Shown here one piece after another: positions 1-9,604 of a stretch of DNA of 64,000 nt (positions are counted from its first letter, which is position 1; each line of letters starts with the position of its first letter). The notes beneath the pieces are model-generated. The model worked only from the letters and a program-made list of their open reading frames with translations. It was not told the origin of the DNA and ran no database searches. The DNA comes from Paracoccaceae bacterium (GTDB taxonomy: Bacteria > Pseudomonadota > Alphaproteobacteria > Rhodobacterales > Rhodobacteraceae). Both the position numbers and the translations under genes were made by a program. Where the stretch lies: the NCBI GenBank assembly GCA_009773375.1, contig WRPH01000023.1, positions 1 to 64,000 of the forward strand. The letters run 5' to 3'.

Positions 1-15
1 GATCGAGAAAACCGA

Positions 16-222
16 TTACTGGTTTTCGTAGCCCGAAGCGCGGCCCTGCAGGTCGGACACGATCGAGTCGCCCAGACCTTCGATGCCACCACCAACGGTC
101 TTCATCACGACCATGCCCAGGCCGACGATAGCGGCGGTCAGCACCACCCAGTCAACGGTCACAGCGCCGGATTCGTCGGACTTGAAGTTCTTGAACAGCT
201 TGCGGAGTTTCAGCGTCATCAT
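16..222 (-). CDS. Flp/Fap-type pilin component, 68 aa
   Basis: This is a short type IVb (Flp) pilin-like protein, the structural subunit of tight-adherence (Tad) pili. The basic N-terminal stretch ends in a SDESGAVTVDWVVLTAAIVG segment at about residues 15-34. That is the typical Flp prepilin pattern of a short leader, Gly, then a hydrophobic helix with an acidic residue near its start. The prepilin peptidase would cleave after the Gly of ESGA. No tad/cpa assembly genes are visible nearby, so it may be a detached pilin copy. Two adjacent ATG codons (222 and 219) are both possible starts, with a purine-rich stretch just upstream. The family assignment is firm; its use in a functional pilus is inferred. 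Confidence 0.85.
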   Translation of the reverse strand: MMTLKLRKLFKNFKSDESGAVTVDWVVLTAAIVGLGMVVMKTVGGGIEGLGDSIVSDLQGRASGYENQ

Positions 223-553
223 AATTCGGTTCCCTTTCCCAGGAGTGCTCAGTTGTGTTTACCGCCCCGGTCCATTGCTGATGTGGCCTCTGTTCCGCAT
301 CCGGTTCCGTTCGGTGTGAGCCCATATGGCCCCCAGAACGTGGCCACAGTTGGGTGAAGGCGGGGCGTTTTTGGCGCTGGAAGATTTGTGGGGAAATACT
401 TTTCAATATATTGAAATTGATGGATAAAATATCAAAGTGACCGTGATGCCCCCACGGCGAAACCGTTGCTCTTGCGCCGATTCTGGCGAAAATGCCATGA
501 TTGGGCGCGATCTTGCGTAGAAAACCGTCGGTGATTCTGCGACAGTTTCTGCA
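223..553. other. Intergenic region between divergent pilin and transglycosylase genes
   Basis: No credible gene is seen. The half nearest the transglycosylase is AT-rich and carries a perfect 16-bp palindrome at 401-416. It should hold both divergent promoters, but no clear -35/-10 pair could be assigned. Confidence 0.5.
401..416. promoter_or_regulatory. Perfect 16-bp AT-rich palindrome, candidate operator
   Basis: TTTCAATATATTGAAA reads identically on both strands. It sits about 138 bases upstream of the transglycosylase start and 180 bases upstream of the pilin start, in an AT-rich patch of otherwise GC-rich DNA. This suits a dimeric regulator, but the binding protein is unknown. Confidence 0.4.
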
Positions 554-1450
554 ATGAAAACAAGGCAGGCGGCATCCAACGTGATGCGACGGGCAGCAAC
601 ACAGGTTTTGGCGGCAGTGATCTGTCTCGCGCCACTGATGGCAGCGGGCGAAATTGCATCGGGTCAGGACTTCAGTTTCAAGCGGGTGAAAGTTGGCGGT
701 GGCTTGCCGGGCAAACGCATCACGGTGCAGATCGACCCGGCGGAACAGGCGCGGTTGCTGGCGGCCTTGCCCAAGGTAGAGCCGCGCCAGCCCGCTGACG
801 CCGCCCAACCGCCAGTTGCGCCGGGGGCCACGCCTGCGCCCACGCCGCCTTCGGCCAAATACGGCTGGTTCTGGGAAAGTGTGCCGGTGCAGCAGGATCA
901 GGCGTCGGGGCGGTTCACGCTGGCGCTGGCGATGCTGAGCCAAGGGCCGGGCGGGGCACAGGTCGCGGCACCGCGCATGCAACAAATGCAGGAAATTGCC
1001 AGCGCCTACGGCACCGAAATCCTGAAGGCGACGATTGGCACCGAGGTGTCGCCCGCGCTGGTGCTGGCGGTGATCGGTATTGAAAGTGCCGGGCGGAAGA
1101 ACGCGGTCAGTTCGGCGGGCGCGCAGGGGCTGATGCAGTTGATCCCCGCCACGGCAGCACGGTTTGGCGTCAGCGATTCGACTGACCCGGCGCAGAATAT
1201 CAAGGGCGGTGTGGCCTATCTGGATTGGCTGATGAAAGAATTCAACCGCGACCCGCTGATGGTGATTGCCGCCTATAACGCGGGCGAGGGCGCGGTGGCG
1301 GCCAATTCTGGCGTGCCGCCCTATGCCGAGACGCGCGATTATGTGCCTAAAGTGCTGGCGGCCTGGCAGGTGGCGCAGGGGCTGTGTCTAAGCCCGCCCG
1401 AGTTGGTCACTGACCCGTGCGTGTTCAAGGTGATATCGTCGGGCGGTTAA
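554..1450 (+). CDS. Lytic murein transglycosylase, SLT domain, 298 aa
   Basis: A periplasmic lytic transglycosylase that cleaves the MurNAc-GlcNAc bond of peptidoglycan to give 1,6-anhydro products. A hydrophobic N-terminal segment (about residues 13-31) is a likely signal peptide. A Pro/Ala-rich linker follows at 76-100 and the SLT/goose-lysozyme-like domain covers about 145-275. The catalytic Glu is E177 in GIESAG, followed by the SSAGAQGLMQL motif (186-196) and AYNAGEGAV (240-248). The C-terminus carries two Cys that could form a disulfide. ATG codons at 554 and 584 are both possible starts and neither has a clear ribosome binding site. It is a single gene ending at a terminator shared with the convergent CoA-transferase operon. 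Confidence 0.88.
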   Translation: MKTRQAASNVMRRAATQVLAAVICLAPLMAAGEIASGQDFSFKRVKVGGGLPGKRITVQIDPAEQARLLAALPKVEPRQPADAAQPPVAPGATPAPTPPSAKYGWFWESVPVQQDQASGRFTLALAMLSQGPGGAQVAAPRMQQMQEIASAYGTEILKATIGTEVSPALVLAVIGIESAGRKNAVSSAGAQGLMQLIPATAARFGVSDSTDPAQNIKGGVAYLDWLMKEFNRDPLMVIAAYNAGEGAVAANSGVPPYAETRDYVPKVLAAWQVAQGLCLSPPELVTDPCVFKVISSGG

Positions 1451-1463
1451 AGGCCGACGCATG

Positions 1464-1488
1464 AAAAAGGGGGCAAGATGCCCCCTTT
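1464..1488. terminator. Bidirectional rho-independent terminator
   Basis: A 9-bp GC-rich stem (AAAGGGGGC / GCCCCCTTT) with loop AAGAT is flanked by A and T runs. It lies between the convergent transglycosylase and CoA-transferase genes and could serve both. Confidence 0.85.
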
Positions 1489-1504
1489 GCCGAAGGTGCA
1501 AAGC

Positions 1505-2131
1505 TCAGCCGACGATGGTGGCCTCGGTCGCGGCGCGCAGTTCGGCCTCGGTCACGCCATCGGCCAGCTCGACAATGTGCAGCCCCTTGTGACCAACATC
1601 GAGCACGCCCAGGTTGGTGATGATGCGGTCCACCACGCCCTTGCCGGTCAGCGGCAAGGTGCACGCTTGCAGCACTTTCGATTCGCCGTGCTTGGAGGTG
1701 TGGTCCATCACCACCACGACGCGGCCGACGCCTGCGACCAGATCCATCGCGCCGCCCATGCCCTTGACCAGCTTGCCCGGAATCATCCAGTTCGCCAGAT
1801 CGCCGGTTTCGGAAACCTCCATCGCGCCAAGGATCGCCATGGCGATCTTGCCGCCACGGATCATTGCGAAGGACTGTGCGCTATCAAAATAGGCTGTCTG
1901 CGGCAGTTCGGTGATGGTTTGCTTGCCGGCATTGATCAGATCGGCGTCTTCCTCGCCTTCAAACGGAAAGGGGCCCATGCCCAGCATGCCGTTTTCCGAC
2001 TGCAACGTCACGTTAACCCCTGCCGGGATATAGTTGGCCACCAAAGTGGGGATGCCAATGCCAAGGTTGACATACATGCCGTCGCGAAGTTCCTGCGCCG
2101 CCCGTGCGGCCATCTGGTTGCGATCCCACAT
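1505..2131 (-). CDS. scoB: 3-oxoacid CoA-transferase subunit B, 208 aa
   Basis: Beta subunit of a succinyl-CoA:3-ketoacid (or acetoacetate) CoA-transferase, which activates acetoacetate and related 3-oxoacids. The family active-site motif is present as [10 protein letters not shown], with the catalytic Glu at residue 46. GIGIPTLV (24-31) and the GGAMDLV segment are also typical. The ATG at 2131 begins one base after the stop of subunit A, so the pair is translationally coupled; in-frame sequence further upstream overlaps subunit A and was excluded. Length is normal for the B subunit. The exact acyl acceptor cannot be told from sequence. Confidence 0.93.
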   Translation of the reverse strand: MWDRNQMAARAAQELRDGMYVNLGIGIPTLVANYIPAGVNVTLQSENGMLGMGPFPFEGEEDADLINAGKQTITELPQTAYFDSAQSFAMIRGGKIAMAILGAMEVSETGDLANWMIPGKLVKGMGGAMDLVAGVGRVVVVMDHTSKHGESKVLQACTLPLTGKGVVDRIITNLGVLDVGHKGLHIVELADGVTEAELRAATEATIVG

Positions 2132-2132
2132 A

Positions 2133-2834
2133 TCAGGCTTCCTTCTTACGGGTCGTGCGGTTTTCGATGCGCTTCTCATGCTCGCCCTGAACAATGCGAT
2201 GCACATAGATGCCGGGCAGGTGAATGCTGTCGGGGTCAAGCGATCCAAGCGGCACGATTTCTTCGACTTCCACCACGCAAACCTTGCCAGCGGTGGCAGC
2301 AGGCGGGTTGAAGTTGCGCGCCGTTTTACGGAACACAAGGTTGCCCGACGGATCCGCCTTCCACGCCTTTACGATGGCTAGGTCGGCGACGATGCCCGTT
2401 TCAAGGATATAGGTCTTGCCGTTGAAGTCGTGGTGCTCTTTGCCATCGGCAATCACCGTGCCAACGCCGGTTGCGGTGTAAAAGCCAGGAATGCCCGCGC
2501 CGCCTGCGCGCAGACGTTCCGCCAGCGTGCCTTGCGGGTTGAATTCGAGTTCAAGCTCGCCCGAAAGATACTGGCGCATGAATTCGGCGTTCTCGCCAAC
2601 ATAAGAGGAGATCATCTTCTTGACCTGCCGCGTCGTCAGCAACTGGCCCAGGCCAAAGCCGTCAACACCGGCATTGTTCGACGCAATCGTCAGATCCTTG
2701 GTGCCCGCATCGCGGATCGCCGCGATCAGCAATTCCGGAATACCGCAAAGGCCAAAACCGCCCGAGGCAATCAGCATGCCGTCAAACAGCAGACCCTCTA
2801 GCGCCGCAGTGGCGCTGGGATAGATTTTCTTCAT
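2133..2834 (-). CDS. scoA: 3-oxoacid CoA-transferase subunit A, 233 aa
   Basis: Alpha subunit of the same two-subunit CoA-transferase. The N-terminal [10 protein letters not shown] motif and the following [12 protein letters not shown] block are family hallmarks of AtoD/ScoA/PcaI proteins. The start chosen is the ATG at 2834 (MKKIYPSA), preceded by GGGGGAT; a longer in-frame opening upstream does not look like the family. It is the first gene of a two-gene operon that runs toward the terminator at 1464-1488. The likely role is acetoacetate or ketone-body activation, or poly-hydroxybutyrate turnover. Confidence 0.93.
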   Translation of the reverse strand: MKKIYPSATAALEGLLFDGMLIASGGFGLCGIPELLIAAIRDAGTKDLTIASNNAGVDGFGLGQLLTTRQVKKMISSYVGENAEFMRQYLSGELELEFNPQGTLAERLRAGGAGIPGFYTATGVGTVIADGKEHHDFNGKTYILETGIVADLAIVKAWKADPSGNLVFRKTARNFNPPAATAGKVCVVEVEEIVPLGSLDPDSIHLPGIYVHRIVQGEHEKRIENRTTRKKEA

Positions 2835-2982
2835 AGGGATCCCCCGCAAACTCTCGCCAAGTATATGAGACAGGCCGTTCCGCGAAGTCAATCGCCGCGC
2901 TGCGGCAAACGCAGTCTTGTTGCAGATGAAATGATTGGGTCGCCTTTACGCTGCCAGCAACCTTGCTATGCTGCCAGCGCCC

Positions 2983-3068
2983 GCCCGCGTGGTGAAATGG
3001 TAGACACAGGAGACTTAAAATCTCTCGGCTGAAAGGCTGTGCCGGTTCAAGTCCGGCCGCGGGCACCA
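2983..3068 (+). tRNA. tRNA-Leu (anticodon UAA)
   Basis: The acceptor stem GCCCGCG pairs with CGCGGGC, and the discriminator A and encoded CCA end at 3068. The anticodon stem GGAGA/TCTCT encloses loop CTTAAAA with anticodon TAA at 3016-3018. A long variable arm, as in class II tRNAs, precedes the T-arm GGTTCAAGTCC. Decayed insertion-sequence material starts about 270 bases downstream. Confidence 0.97.
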
Positions 3069-3336
3069 TTTTTTGTTTTTTATCAACGGGTTGTATCTAG
3101 GGGTGTTTTTGCGTCGCCTGACGCCGATACGCCGCTTCTGCTTTGTGGAAGGGGGATTTGGTTGCGTGCAACCCCACGCTTTTGGCTGGGGCCGATAGTA
3201 CGTTCCCCGGATCCGGCGGAAAGTGGTTCGATCTGCGCGTGATTGACGAGGCGATGCCCCACAGTGCAACCAAGCGAAGGCACGCCGGATGTGGCGCACA
3301 GCCCGGCTTCGCGGGGGCGCGGGATCAGAGAGCCGT

Positions 3337-4045
3337 TCACAGGGTGCAGGTTGCGACGCATCGCCAGTCTTTCAGCCGCGCGAACATGATCTCGATCCTG
3401 TTGCGGCGTTTGCAGCCGCGCTTTTCGTATTTGCCGGGCTCGCCTCGCGACTTCCGGCCCGGGAAGCAGGAGTTTATCCCCTTGTCTTTCAACGTATCTT
3501 TGAACCAGCATGCGTCATAGCCGCGGTCGGGCAGGAGCCTGTCTGCCGATGGTCGGCCGCGCAGAAAAACTGCCGCGCCGGTGTGGTCGCTGACCCGTTA
3601 CCCTGCACGCGATCCCCTGCATCGCCGAGAGGGGCGGCTGCGGCCATGAAAACCGGATCGACCGCCCCTCAGCATCAGTCACCGCATGCAGCCCGGTGTT
3701 CGTGCCGCCTGTGCTTCGACTGTTCAATCGATCTGGCTGGGCGGTTGGCCCCGCTTTTCGACCGCAGGTAGATGGCCGCGCGGTGCGCCTTCAAACAGGC
3801 GCCTCCATCATCGCCGTCTTCGGAACGGCTGCCTCGGATGCCAGACCTTGCATGATCCGGCCAAGATGCCCTTCTCGGCCCATCGTGGCCTTTGGCGCAT
3901 CACGCCAGCACAAGCCATTGCGATTGATTAATATTATGCCGATCAGGCCGCGTTTGCCATCAACGCGCCGCGCACCACGGCACTTCGGAAAGCACGGCCG
4001 CAGTTGCTGCATCTGCACTGCTGTCAGCCTGAAAGGATTGCTCAT
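3337..4045 (-). pseudogene. Decayed IS5-family transposase remnant
   Basis: Transposase fragments appear in order in different minus-strand frames. The N-terminal part starts MSNPFRLT at 4045 and runs to about 3791. A middle part has GGTNTGLHAVTDAEGRSIRF at about 3720-3660. A C-terminal part has LLPDRGYDACWF and RNRIEIMFARLKDWR at about 3540-3350. These match the DDE transposases of IS5-family elements. Several frameshifts break the frame, the first catalytic Asp region reads MMEAPV rather than MIDAT, and the C-terminus is lost after the DWR motif. No intact terminal inverted repeats were found. It is a dead element; its position just after a tRNA-Leu gene suggests an old insertion hot spot. 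Confidence 0.85.
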
Positions 4046-4352
4046 CGCCGCCGTCAGCGCGGGAACGTGACTCATGCAGGTACGAAAGCCGCAAGTCGAT
4101 TGATGGGGCCTGATGCTGGAAAGACTGCATCATCAGGGCACGTCACCCGAATGCTGCGGAGTAAGGAATTGTTCGGCATGAATATTCTGCCCCAGTTCTG
4201 GCCTTGATCATCTTCTTGCAACATTCGATCTGTCATGCGAACAGAGGCAGCGAAAAAAGCGGGTGGCTCAGGCTAGAGCAGGCTTGCAGTAGCCTGAACG
4301 GGCGACGTGACTTAGGGTCGGGCTTTTCAGGTGGTTAACGTAGGAATTTGAA
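4046..4352. other. Gene-free stretch between IS5 remnant and manC
   Basis: No gene is seen. It probably contains leftover insertion-sequence flank and the manC promoter. Short imperfect repeats of CAGGCT/AGCCTG occur at about 4269-4302, but no convincing element was defined. Confidence 0.5.
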
Positions 4353-5789
4353 ATGATTCATCCTGTCATCCTGTGCGGTGGTTCGGGGACCCGGCTCTGG
4401 CCGCTGTCTCGCAAGAGCTTTCCGAAACAGTTTACGCCGATCCTGGGTGCCGAGAGCCTGTTTCAGGCGTCTGCGCAGCGGTTTCGGGGCGCTGAATTTG
4501 CGGCACCTCTGGTGGTGACGGGGTCAGATTTCCGCTTTATCGTGACCGAGCAGCTGTCTGCGGCCGGTATCGATCCGGGGGCGATCCTGATCGAGCCTGA
4601 TGGCCGCAACACGGCTCCGGCTGTGCTGGCTGCGGCGATTCACCTGGCCGCGCAAGATGACGAGGCGCTGATGGTTGTGGCACCTTCCGACCACGTTGTG
4701 CCGGATGCCGCTGCCTTTCGCGCGGCCGTTCTGGCGGGGGTGCCAGCCGCGCGGGCGGGTCAGATCGTGACCTTTGGCATCCGCCCAACCCATGCGGAAA
4801 CCGGCTATGGCTGGCTGGACCTTGCGGACGATCCGGGTGATTTCTCACCACGCCCGATCCGGTTGCGCAGCTTTGTTGAAAAGCCGGATGCTGCCACGGC
4901 GGCAAAAATGCTGGCAGCAGGGCATTACCTTTGGAATGCCGGGCTTTTCCTGTTCTCGGCGCGAACAATTCTTGCTGCATTTGAACAGCATGCCCCGGAA
5001 TTGCTGGAAGCCGGGCGGGCTGCAATGACACAGGCGCGGTCTGATCTGGGGTTCCTGCGGCTTGATCCGGTTGCATGGTCGCAATTGCCAAATATTTCCA
5101 TCGACTATGCTGTCATGGAGCGGGCGGCGAATTTGACCGTCGTGCCATTTGCGGCGGGCTGGTCAGACCTTGGTGGCTGGGATGCGGTCTGGCGCGAGAT
5201 GGGGCCGGATGCGCGCGGCGTTGCCGCTTCCGGTCCGACAACCGTGATCGACTGTGAAGACAGCTTGCTCCGGTCCGAGTCGGAGGGGGTTGAGGTCGTC
5301 GGGATCGGGCTGAAGGATATTCTGGTCGTTGCGACCGGCGACGCGGTGCTGGTGGCTGACCGCAGCCGCGCGCAAGATGTGAAGAAAGCCGTTGAAACGC
5401 TTAAGGCACGCGGAGCCAAGCAGGCGGAAACCTTCCCTGTCGATCATCGGCCTTGGGGGTGGTTTGAAACGCTGGTGCTGAGCGAACGCTTTCAGGTCAA
5501 GCGTATTGTTGTGCATCCGGGGGCGGCGCTTAGCCTGCAAAGTCATGTGCACCGGTCCGAACACTGGATCGTGGTCGCGGGCACTGCGCGTGTGACGATT
5601 GACGACACCCAGCGGCTGGTTACCGAAAATCAGTCTGTCTACATTCCACTGGGCGCGGTGCACCGGATGGAAAACCCCGGCAAGGTTCCCATGGTACTGA
5701 TCGAAGTGCAGACGGGTATCTATCTGGGCGAAGACGACATCGTTCGATATGAAGATGTTTACGCACGCGGGCAGGGCGCCAAGGGCTGA
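4353..5789 (+). CDS. manC: Mannose-1-phosphate guanylyltransferase / mannose-6-phosphate isomerase, 478 aa
   Basis: A cytoplasmic bifunctional enzyme of GDP-mannose synthesis. The N-terminal nucleotidyltransferase domain begins with the signature CGGSGTRLWPLSRKSFPKQF (residues 8-27), which binds GTP and mannose-1-phosphate. The C-terminal cupin domain (about 355-470) is the type II phosphomannose isomerase, with RPWGWFE and the AALSLQSHVHRSEHW metal-binding segment. Length is normal for the family. AGGA lies 8 bases before the ATG. No other polysaccharide genes are adjacent, so it probably supplies GDP-mannose to an exopolysaccharide or lipopolysaccharide pathway encoded elsewhere. Confidence 0.95.
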   Translation: MIHPVILCGGSGTRLWPLSRKSFPKQFTPILGAESLFQASAQRFRGAEFAAPLVVTGSDFRFIVTEQLSAAGIDPGAILIEPDGRNTAPAVLAAAIHLAAQDDEALMVVAPSDHVVPDAAAFRAAVLAGVPAARAGQIVTFGIRPTHAETGYGWLDLADDPGDFSPRPIRLRSFVEKPDAATAAKMLAAGHYLWNAGLFLFSARTILAAFEQHAPELLEAGRAAMTQARSDLGFLRLDPVAWSQLPNISIDYAVMERAANLTVVPFAAGWSDLGGWDAVWREMGPDARGVAASGPTTVIDCEDSLLRSESEGVEVVGIGLKDILVVATGDAVLVADRSRAQDVKKAVETLKARGAKQAETFPVDHRPWGWFETLVLSERFQVKRIVVHPGAALSLQSHVHRSEHWIVVAGTARVTIDDTQRLVTENQSVYIPLGAVHRMENPGKVPMVLIEVQTGIYLGEDDIVRYEDVYARGQGAKG

Positions 5790-5967
5790 GCCCGCGGGCT
5801 TGGAGCGGTGCGCGCTATTCTGCCAGTGATTCTGGATTTCGCGGCTTTCCGGATCGCGGACAGATGCCGGGACTGGTTGCCGCCGTCGCGATCCCCATCT
5901 GCCGCCAGACCCGGTTTGCAGGTGTTGGCGACAGATGGGTGTTCCCGACGGCTCTGGTACGATGTGC

Positions 5968-6687
5968 TCAGGCAGAGATGAAGTCGCGCACGAAGGCACT
6001 GGCGGGGCGGGCGCGGATGTCGGCAGGTTTGCCGATCTGCTCGATGCGGCCCATCGACATCACCACCACCAGATCGGCGAGTTCCATCGCTTCGTCCTGA
6101 TCATGGGTGACGAAAATCGTGGTCAGCCCGGTTTCGTCATGGATGTCGCGCAGACCTTGCCGCAGTTCCTTGCGCACCTTGGCATCCAGCGCGCCGAAGG
6201 GTTCGTCCAAAAGCAGCATGCGCGGCTCGATCGCCAAGGCGCGGGCCAAGGCGACACGTTGGCGCTGGCCGCCCGACAACTGGCTGGGAAAGCGCGTGCC
6301 GACGGCGGGCAGCTGGATCAGGTCCAGCAGCTTGGTAACGCGGCGGGCGATTTCAGCGCGGGGCGGGCGGTTTGCGCGTGGTCGGGCGGTCAGCCCGTAG
6401 GCGATGTTGTCAAACACTGTCATGTGCCGGAACAGCGCGTAAGATTGGAATACAAAGCCCGCGCGACGTTCCTGCACCGTCAGCGCGGTGGCGTCTTGGC
6501 CGTCAAACAGCACCCGGCCCGAGGTTGGAAACTCCAGCCCGCCCAAGATGCGCAACAGCGTGGTCTTACCCGAGCCGGACGGCCCCAACAGCGCCACCAG
6601 CGCCGCCGAGGGGATCGCCAGTGACACCGGGTGCAGCGCCGCAGTTATGCCGAACTGCTTGGAGATTTCGTCGATTTCGATGTGCAT
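5968..6687 (-). CDS. cysA: Sulfate/thiosulfate ABC transporter ATPase, short form, 239 aa
   Basis: The ATP-hydrolysing subunit of the sulfate/thiosulfate importer. Walker A is GPSGSGKT (35-42), the Q-loop is FQSYALF (80-86), the signature is LSGGQRQRV (137-145), and Walker B is MLLLDEP (157-163) followed by the H-loop THDQDEA. The start is the ATG at 6687, which follows AAGGAGAC. The protein stops soon after the ABC domain. CysA proteins commonly run to about 330-365 residues with a C-terminal TOBE-type regulatory domain, and that domain is absent here. It is the last gene of the operon, 10 bases after cysW. Substrate choice between sulfate and thiosulfate is not resolved. Confidence 0.92.
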   Translation of the reverse strand: MHIEIDEISKQFGITAALHPVSLAIPSAALVALLGPSGSGKTTLLRILGGLEFPTSGRVLFDGQDATALTVQERRAGFVFQSYALFRHMTVFDNIAYGLTARPRANRPPRAEIARRVTKLLDLIQLPAVGTRFPSQLSGGQRQRVALARALAIEPRMLLLDEPFGALDAKVRKELRQGLRDIHDETGLTTIFVTHDQDEAMELADLVVVMSMGRIEQIGKPADIRARPASAFVRDFISA

Positions 6688-6697
6688 GGCGGTCTCC

Positions 6698-7561
6698 TTA
6701 AGGGCGGCGCGCTGCGGCAAGCTGGTCGGCGTGGCGCAGTTCGAGGGCGGTTTTCAGCAGCAGGGTCAGCAGCGCGAGCAGGGTCAGCACGGCGGCAAGG
6801 CTGAACGCGGCGACCGAGAGGTATTCGTTATACAGCATCTCGATGGTGATCGGCATGGTCGCGGTCTGGCCCCGGATCTTGCCCGACACCACCGCCACCG
6901 CGCCAAATTCGCCCATGGCGCGGGCGTTGGACAACAGCACGCCATAGAGCAGCGCCCAGCGGATATTGGGCAGGGTGACGGTGGCAAACACCCGCCAGCC
7001 GCTGGCGCCCAGGGTTAGTGCTGCTTCTTCCTCGGCGCGGCCCTGTTCGATCATCACCGGGATCAGCTCGCGCGCGACGAAGGGGAAGGTGACGAACATG
7101 GTCGCAAGGATGATGCCGGGCAGGGCAAACACAATCGGATAGCCCGAGGCAACCAGCCAGCCGCCCAGCAGCGAGTTGCTGCCAAACATCAGAATGATGC
7201 AAAGGCCCGCGACGACCGGCGATACCGAAAACGGCAGGTCGATCAAGGTGATCAGAAAGGCTTTGCCGCGAAAGTCGAACTTGGTGATGAACCATGCGGC
7301 GGCAATGCCGAAGGCGGCATTCAGCGGCACGGCGATGGCCGCGATGATCAGCGTCAGCCGCATCGCCGAGGCGGCATCGGGGTTTGACAGCGCAGCAATG
7401 GCCGCCCCCCAGCCTTGCGCCAAGGCTTCGGCAAACACGATCAGCAGCGGGCCGAACACCAACAGGCCCAGCCCGCCGATGGCCAGGCCGATCAGGACAA
7501 GGCGGGTCGTCGGGGTTTCCTCGGTTGCGGGGCGAAACGGGATGAGGCGGGCGTCAGACAT
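6698..7561 (-). CDS. cysW: Sulfate ABC transporter permease CysW, 287 aa
   Basis: An inner-membrane permease subunit of the sulfate importer with about six predicted membrane helices. The cytoplasmic EAA-type loop [19 protein letters not shown] is the contact for CysA. The ATG at 7561 overlaps the end of cysT by 8 bases and has AGAAGGA just upstream. A TTG two codons earlier is possible but less likely. It pairs with CysT as a heterodimeric channel. Confidence 0.93.
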   Translation of the reverse strand: MSDARLIPFRPATEETPTTRLVLIGLAIGGLGLLVFGPLLIVFAEALAQGWGAAIAALSNPDAASAMRLTLIIAAIAVPLNAAFGIAAAWFITKFDFRGKAFLITLIDLPFSVSPVVAGLCIILMFGSNSLLGGWLVASGYPIVFALPGIILATMFVTFPFVARELIPVMIEQGRAEEEAALTLGASGWRVFATVTLPNIRWALLYGVLLSNARAMGEFGAVAVVSGKIRGQTATMPITIEMLYNEYLSVAAFSLAAVLTLLALLTLLLKTALELRHADQLAAARRP

Positions 7562-8390
7562 AGCCAATCCTTCTGCGGCTAAAGACTTGGATCAGGTTGA
7601 TCACCAGCAGCATGGCGAAAGAAATCAACAGCATGGCGATGCCGATGGCGGCGGCGGCGTCGTAGTTGAATTCCTCCAACTGGATCACGATCAGCAGAGG
7701 TGCGATTTCGGTCTTCAAGGGAATGTTGCCTGCGATGAAAATGACGCTGCCGTATTCACCAACGGCGCGGGCCAGCGACAAGGCAAAGCCGGTCAGCGCA
7801 GCAGGGGCCAGCATCGGCAGGATCACCCAGCGGATGGTGTGGCCACGGCTGGCGCCAAGGGTGGCGGATGCTTCTTCGACTTCGCGTTCGATTTCCTCGA
7901 CCACCGGCTGCACGGTGCGGGTGACGAAGGGCAGGCCGACGAAAATCAGCGCGATGAAGATGCCCCATTGCGTGTAGGCGATCTTGGCGCCCAGTTCCTT
8001 GGCGATGGAGCCAAAGGCGCCATTGGGTGCATAAAGCGCGGTCAGCGCAATGCCTGCAACGGCCGTGGGCAGCGCAAAGGGCAGATCAACGGCGGCATCC
8101 AGAATGCGGCGACCGGGGAAGCGGTAGCGCACCAGCACCCAAGCCAGCATCACGCCGAACACCAGGTTGAACAGCGCGGCAAACAGCGACAGCCGGAACG
8201 ACAGGAACAGCGCCGCCCAGACCCGTTCGCGATTGATGGTATCCCAGATATTGCCAACGCCAAAACTGGCGCCCTTCCAAAGAAGGGCACCGATGGGCAG
8301 CAACACGACCAGCGACAGCATCGTCAGGGTGACCCCCATGCTGAGGCCAAGGCCGGGCATGGGGGAGCGGTGGATCAAGGGTTTGCCCAT
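7554..8390 (-). CDS. cysT: Sulfate ABC transporter permease CysT, 278 aa
   Basis: The second membrane-spanning subunit of the sulfate importer (CysT/CysU). It is hydrophobic throughout with about six helices and carries the loop SATLGASRGHTIRWVILPML that docks onto the ATPase. It starts 9 bases after the binding-protein gene and its stop overlaps cysW, so the operon is translationally coupled. Length matches the family. Confidence 0.93.
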   Translation of the reverse strand: MGKPLIHRSPMPGLGLSMGVTLTMLSLVVLLPIGALLWKGASFGVGNIWDTINRERVWAALFLSFRLSLFAALFNLVFGVMLAWVLVRYRFPGRRILDAAVDLPFALPTAVAGIALTALYAPNGAFGSIAKELGAKIAYTQWGIFIALIFVGLPFVTRTVQPVVEEIEREVEEASATLGASRGHTIRWVILPMLAPAALTGFALSLARAVGEYGSVIFIAGNIPLKTEIAPLLIVIQLEEFNYDAAAAIGIAMLLISFAMLLVINLIQVFSRRRIGYV

Positions 8391-8399
8391 CAGATCACC

Positions 8400-9521
8400 T
8401 TATTTCGGGACGTAGATCTGATCGAAGATGCCGCCGTCGCCAAAGTGTGCGGGCTGCACTTTGGCCCAGCCGCCGAACGAGGCGATGTCCACCAGGTCAA
8501 GCTGCGGAAAGCGGGCAACATCCTCGGGCGCGGCTTTTGAGGCATCCCAGGCGCGGTAGAAGTTCTTGTAGGCGATGGCCTGACCCTCGGGGGTGTAGAG
8601 GAAGTTCAGATAGGCCTCGGCCAGTTTGCGCTGATCGCCGGTCTTGATATTGGCATCGACCAAGGCGACCGGCGGTTCGGCCAGCACCGAAACCGACGGC
8701 ACCACGATATCAAACTGATCCTCGCCCAGTTCCTTCAGCGCCAGATAGGCCTCGTTTTCCCAAGCCAGCAGCACATCGCCAATGCCGCGCTGGGCGAAGG
8801 TGGTGGTCGATCCGCGCGCGCCTGAATCCAGCACCGGGACGTGCTTGAACAGATCGCCGACAAAGGCTTTCGGGTCTTTGCCGTTCTTTTCGGCCCAGGC
8901 CCAGGCCGCCAGATAGTTCCAGCGTGCGCCGCCCGAGGTTTTCGGGTTCGGCGTGATCACCTCGATCCCGTCGGCGGTCAGATCGCCCCAGTCCTTGATT
9001 GCCTTGGGGTTGCCCTCGCGCACCAGAAACACGATGGTCGAGGTGTAGGGTGAGGAATTGTGCGGCAGTTTGGCTTGCCAGTCGGCAGGCAGCTTGCCTT
9101 CCTTGGCGATCTTGTCGATATCGCTGGCCAAGGCCAGTGTCACCACCTGCGCCTGCAGCCCGTCAATCACCGCGCGGGCCTGCGCGCCCGAACCGCCGTG
9201 GCTGGTCTCTAGGGCGGGGGCCTCGTTGCCTTGCGCCACCCAATACGCGCTGAAGGCGGCGTTGATGTCGCGATAAAGCTCGCGGGTGGGGTCGTAGCTG
9301 ACGTTCAGCACGGTTTCGGCGCGGGCGTCCTGCACCGCCCCGAAGGTCAGGAAAAGCGCCGAAAATGCGGCCAGCGCGGCCTTGCCGAACCAGCGGTCGC
9401 GCACCGGAAAGCCGGTGAATTCGCGGCTGCCGGTGGTGATGGTGACGCGGCCATCGGCATGGCGTTGCAGCAGGGTGCCTTGGGCAGTGATGTGGCCTGC
9501 GATGGTGATGGTGGTCAGCAT
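8400..9521 (-). CDS. Periplasmic sulfate-binding protein with odd N-terminal extension, 373 aa
   Basis: Periplasmic sulfate-binding protein (Sbp/CysP family) that delivers sulfate or thiosulfate to CysTW. The mature part begins near [15 protein letters not shown] and contains [13 protein letters not shown], the conserved anion-binding region, and [16 protein letters not shown]. The ATG at 9521 follows AGGAGACACCC. This start adds about 40 polar residues before the real signal peptide (RDRWFGK, hydrophobic core, DARA cleavage site). A GTG at 9404 would start exactly at the signal peptide but has no ribosome binding site. An even longer in-frame start at 9608 overlaps the previous gene. So function is clear, but which start is used is not. 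Confidence 0.85.
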   Translation of the reverse strand: MLTTITIAGHITAQGTLLQRHADGRVTITTGSREFTGFPVRDRWFGKAALAAFSALFLTFGAVQDARAETVLNVSYDPTRELYRDINAAFSAYWVAQGNEAPALETSHGGSGAQARAVIDGLQAQVVTLALASDIDKIAKEGKLPADWQAKLPHNSSPYTSTIVFLVREGNPKAIKDWGDLTADGIEVITPNPKTSGGARWNYLAAWAWAEKNGKDPKAFVGDLFKHVPVLDSGARGSTTTFAQRGIGDVLLAWENEAYLALKELGEDQFDIVVPSVSVLAEPPVALVDANIKTGDQRKLAEAYLNFLYTPEGQAIAYKNFYRAWDASKAAPEDVARFPQLDLVDIASFGGWAKVQPAHFGDGGIFDQIYVPK

Positions 9522-9604
9522 GGGTGTCTCCTGGACGCTACGGCGTTGGGGTAGGGGCAGATAGGGGGCAAGCCCCACAATGGTGAGCGGAAGCTGCGGC
9601 GCGG

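Noticed and set aside
3069-3336. Possible attachment site or integrase after tRNA-Leu
   Set aside because: No repeat of the tRNA 3' end and no integrase were found; only IS5 debris follows.
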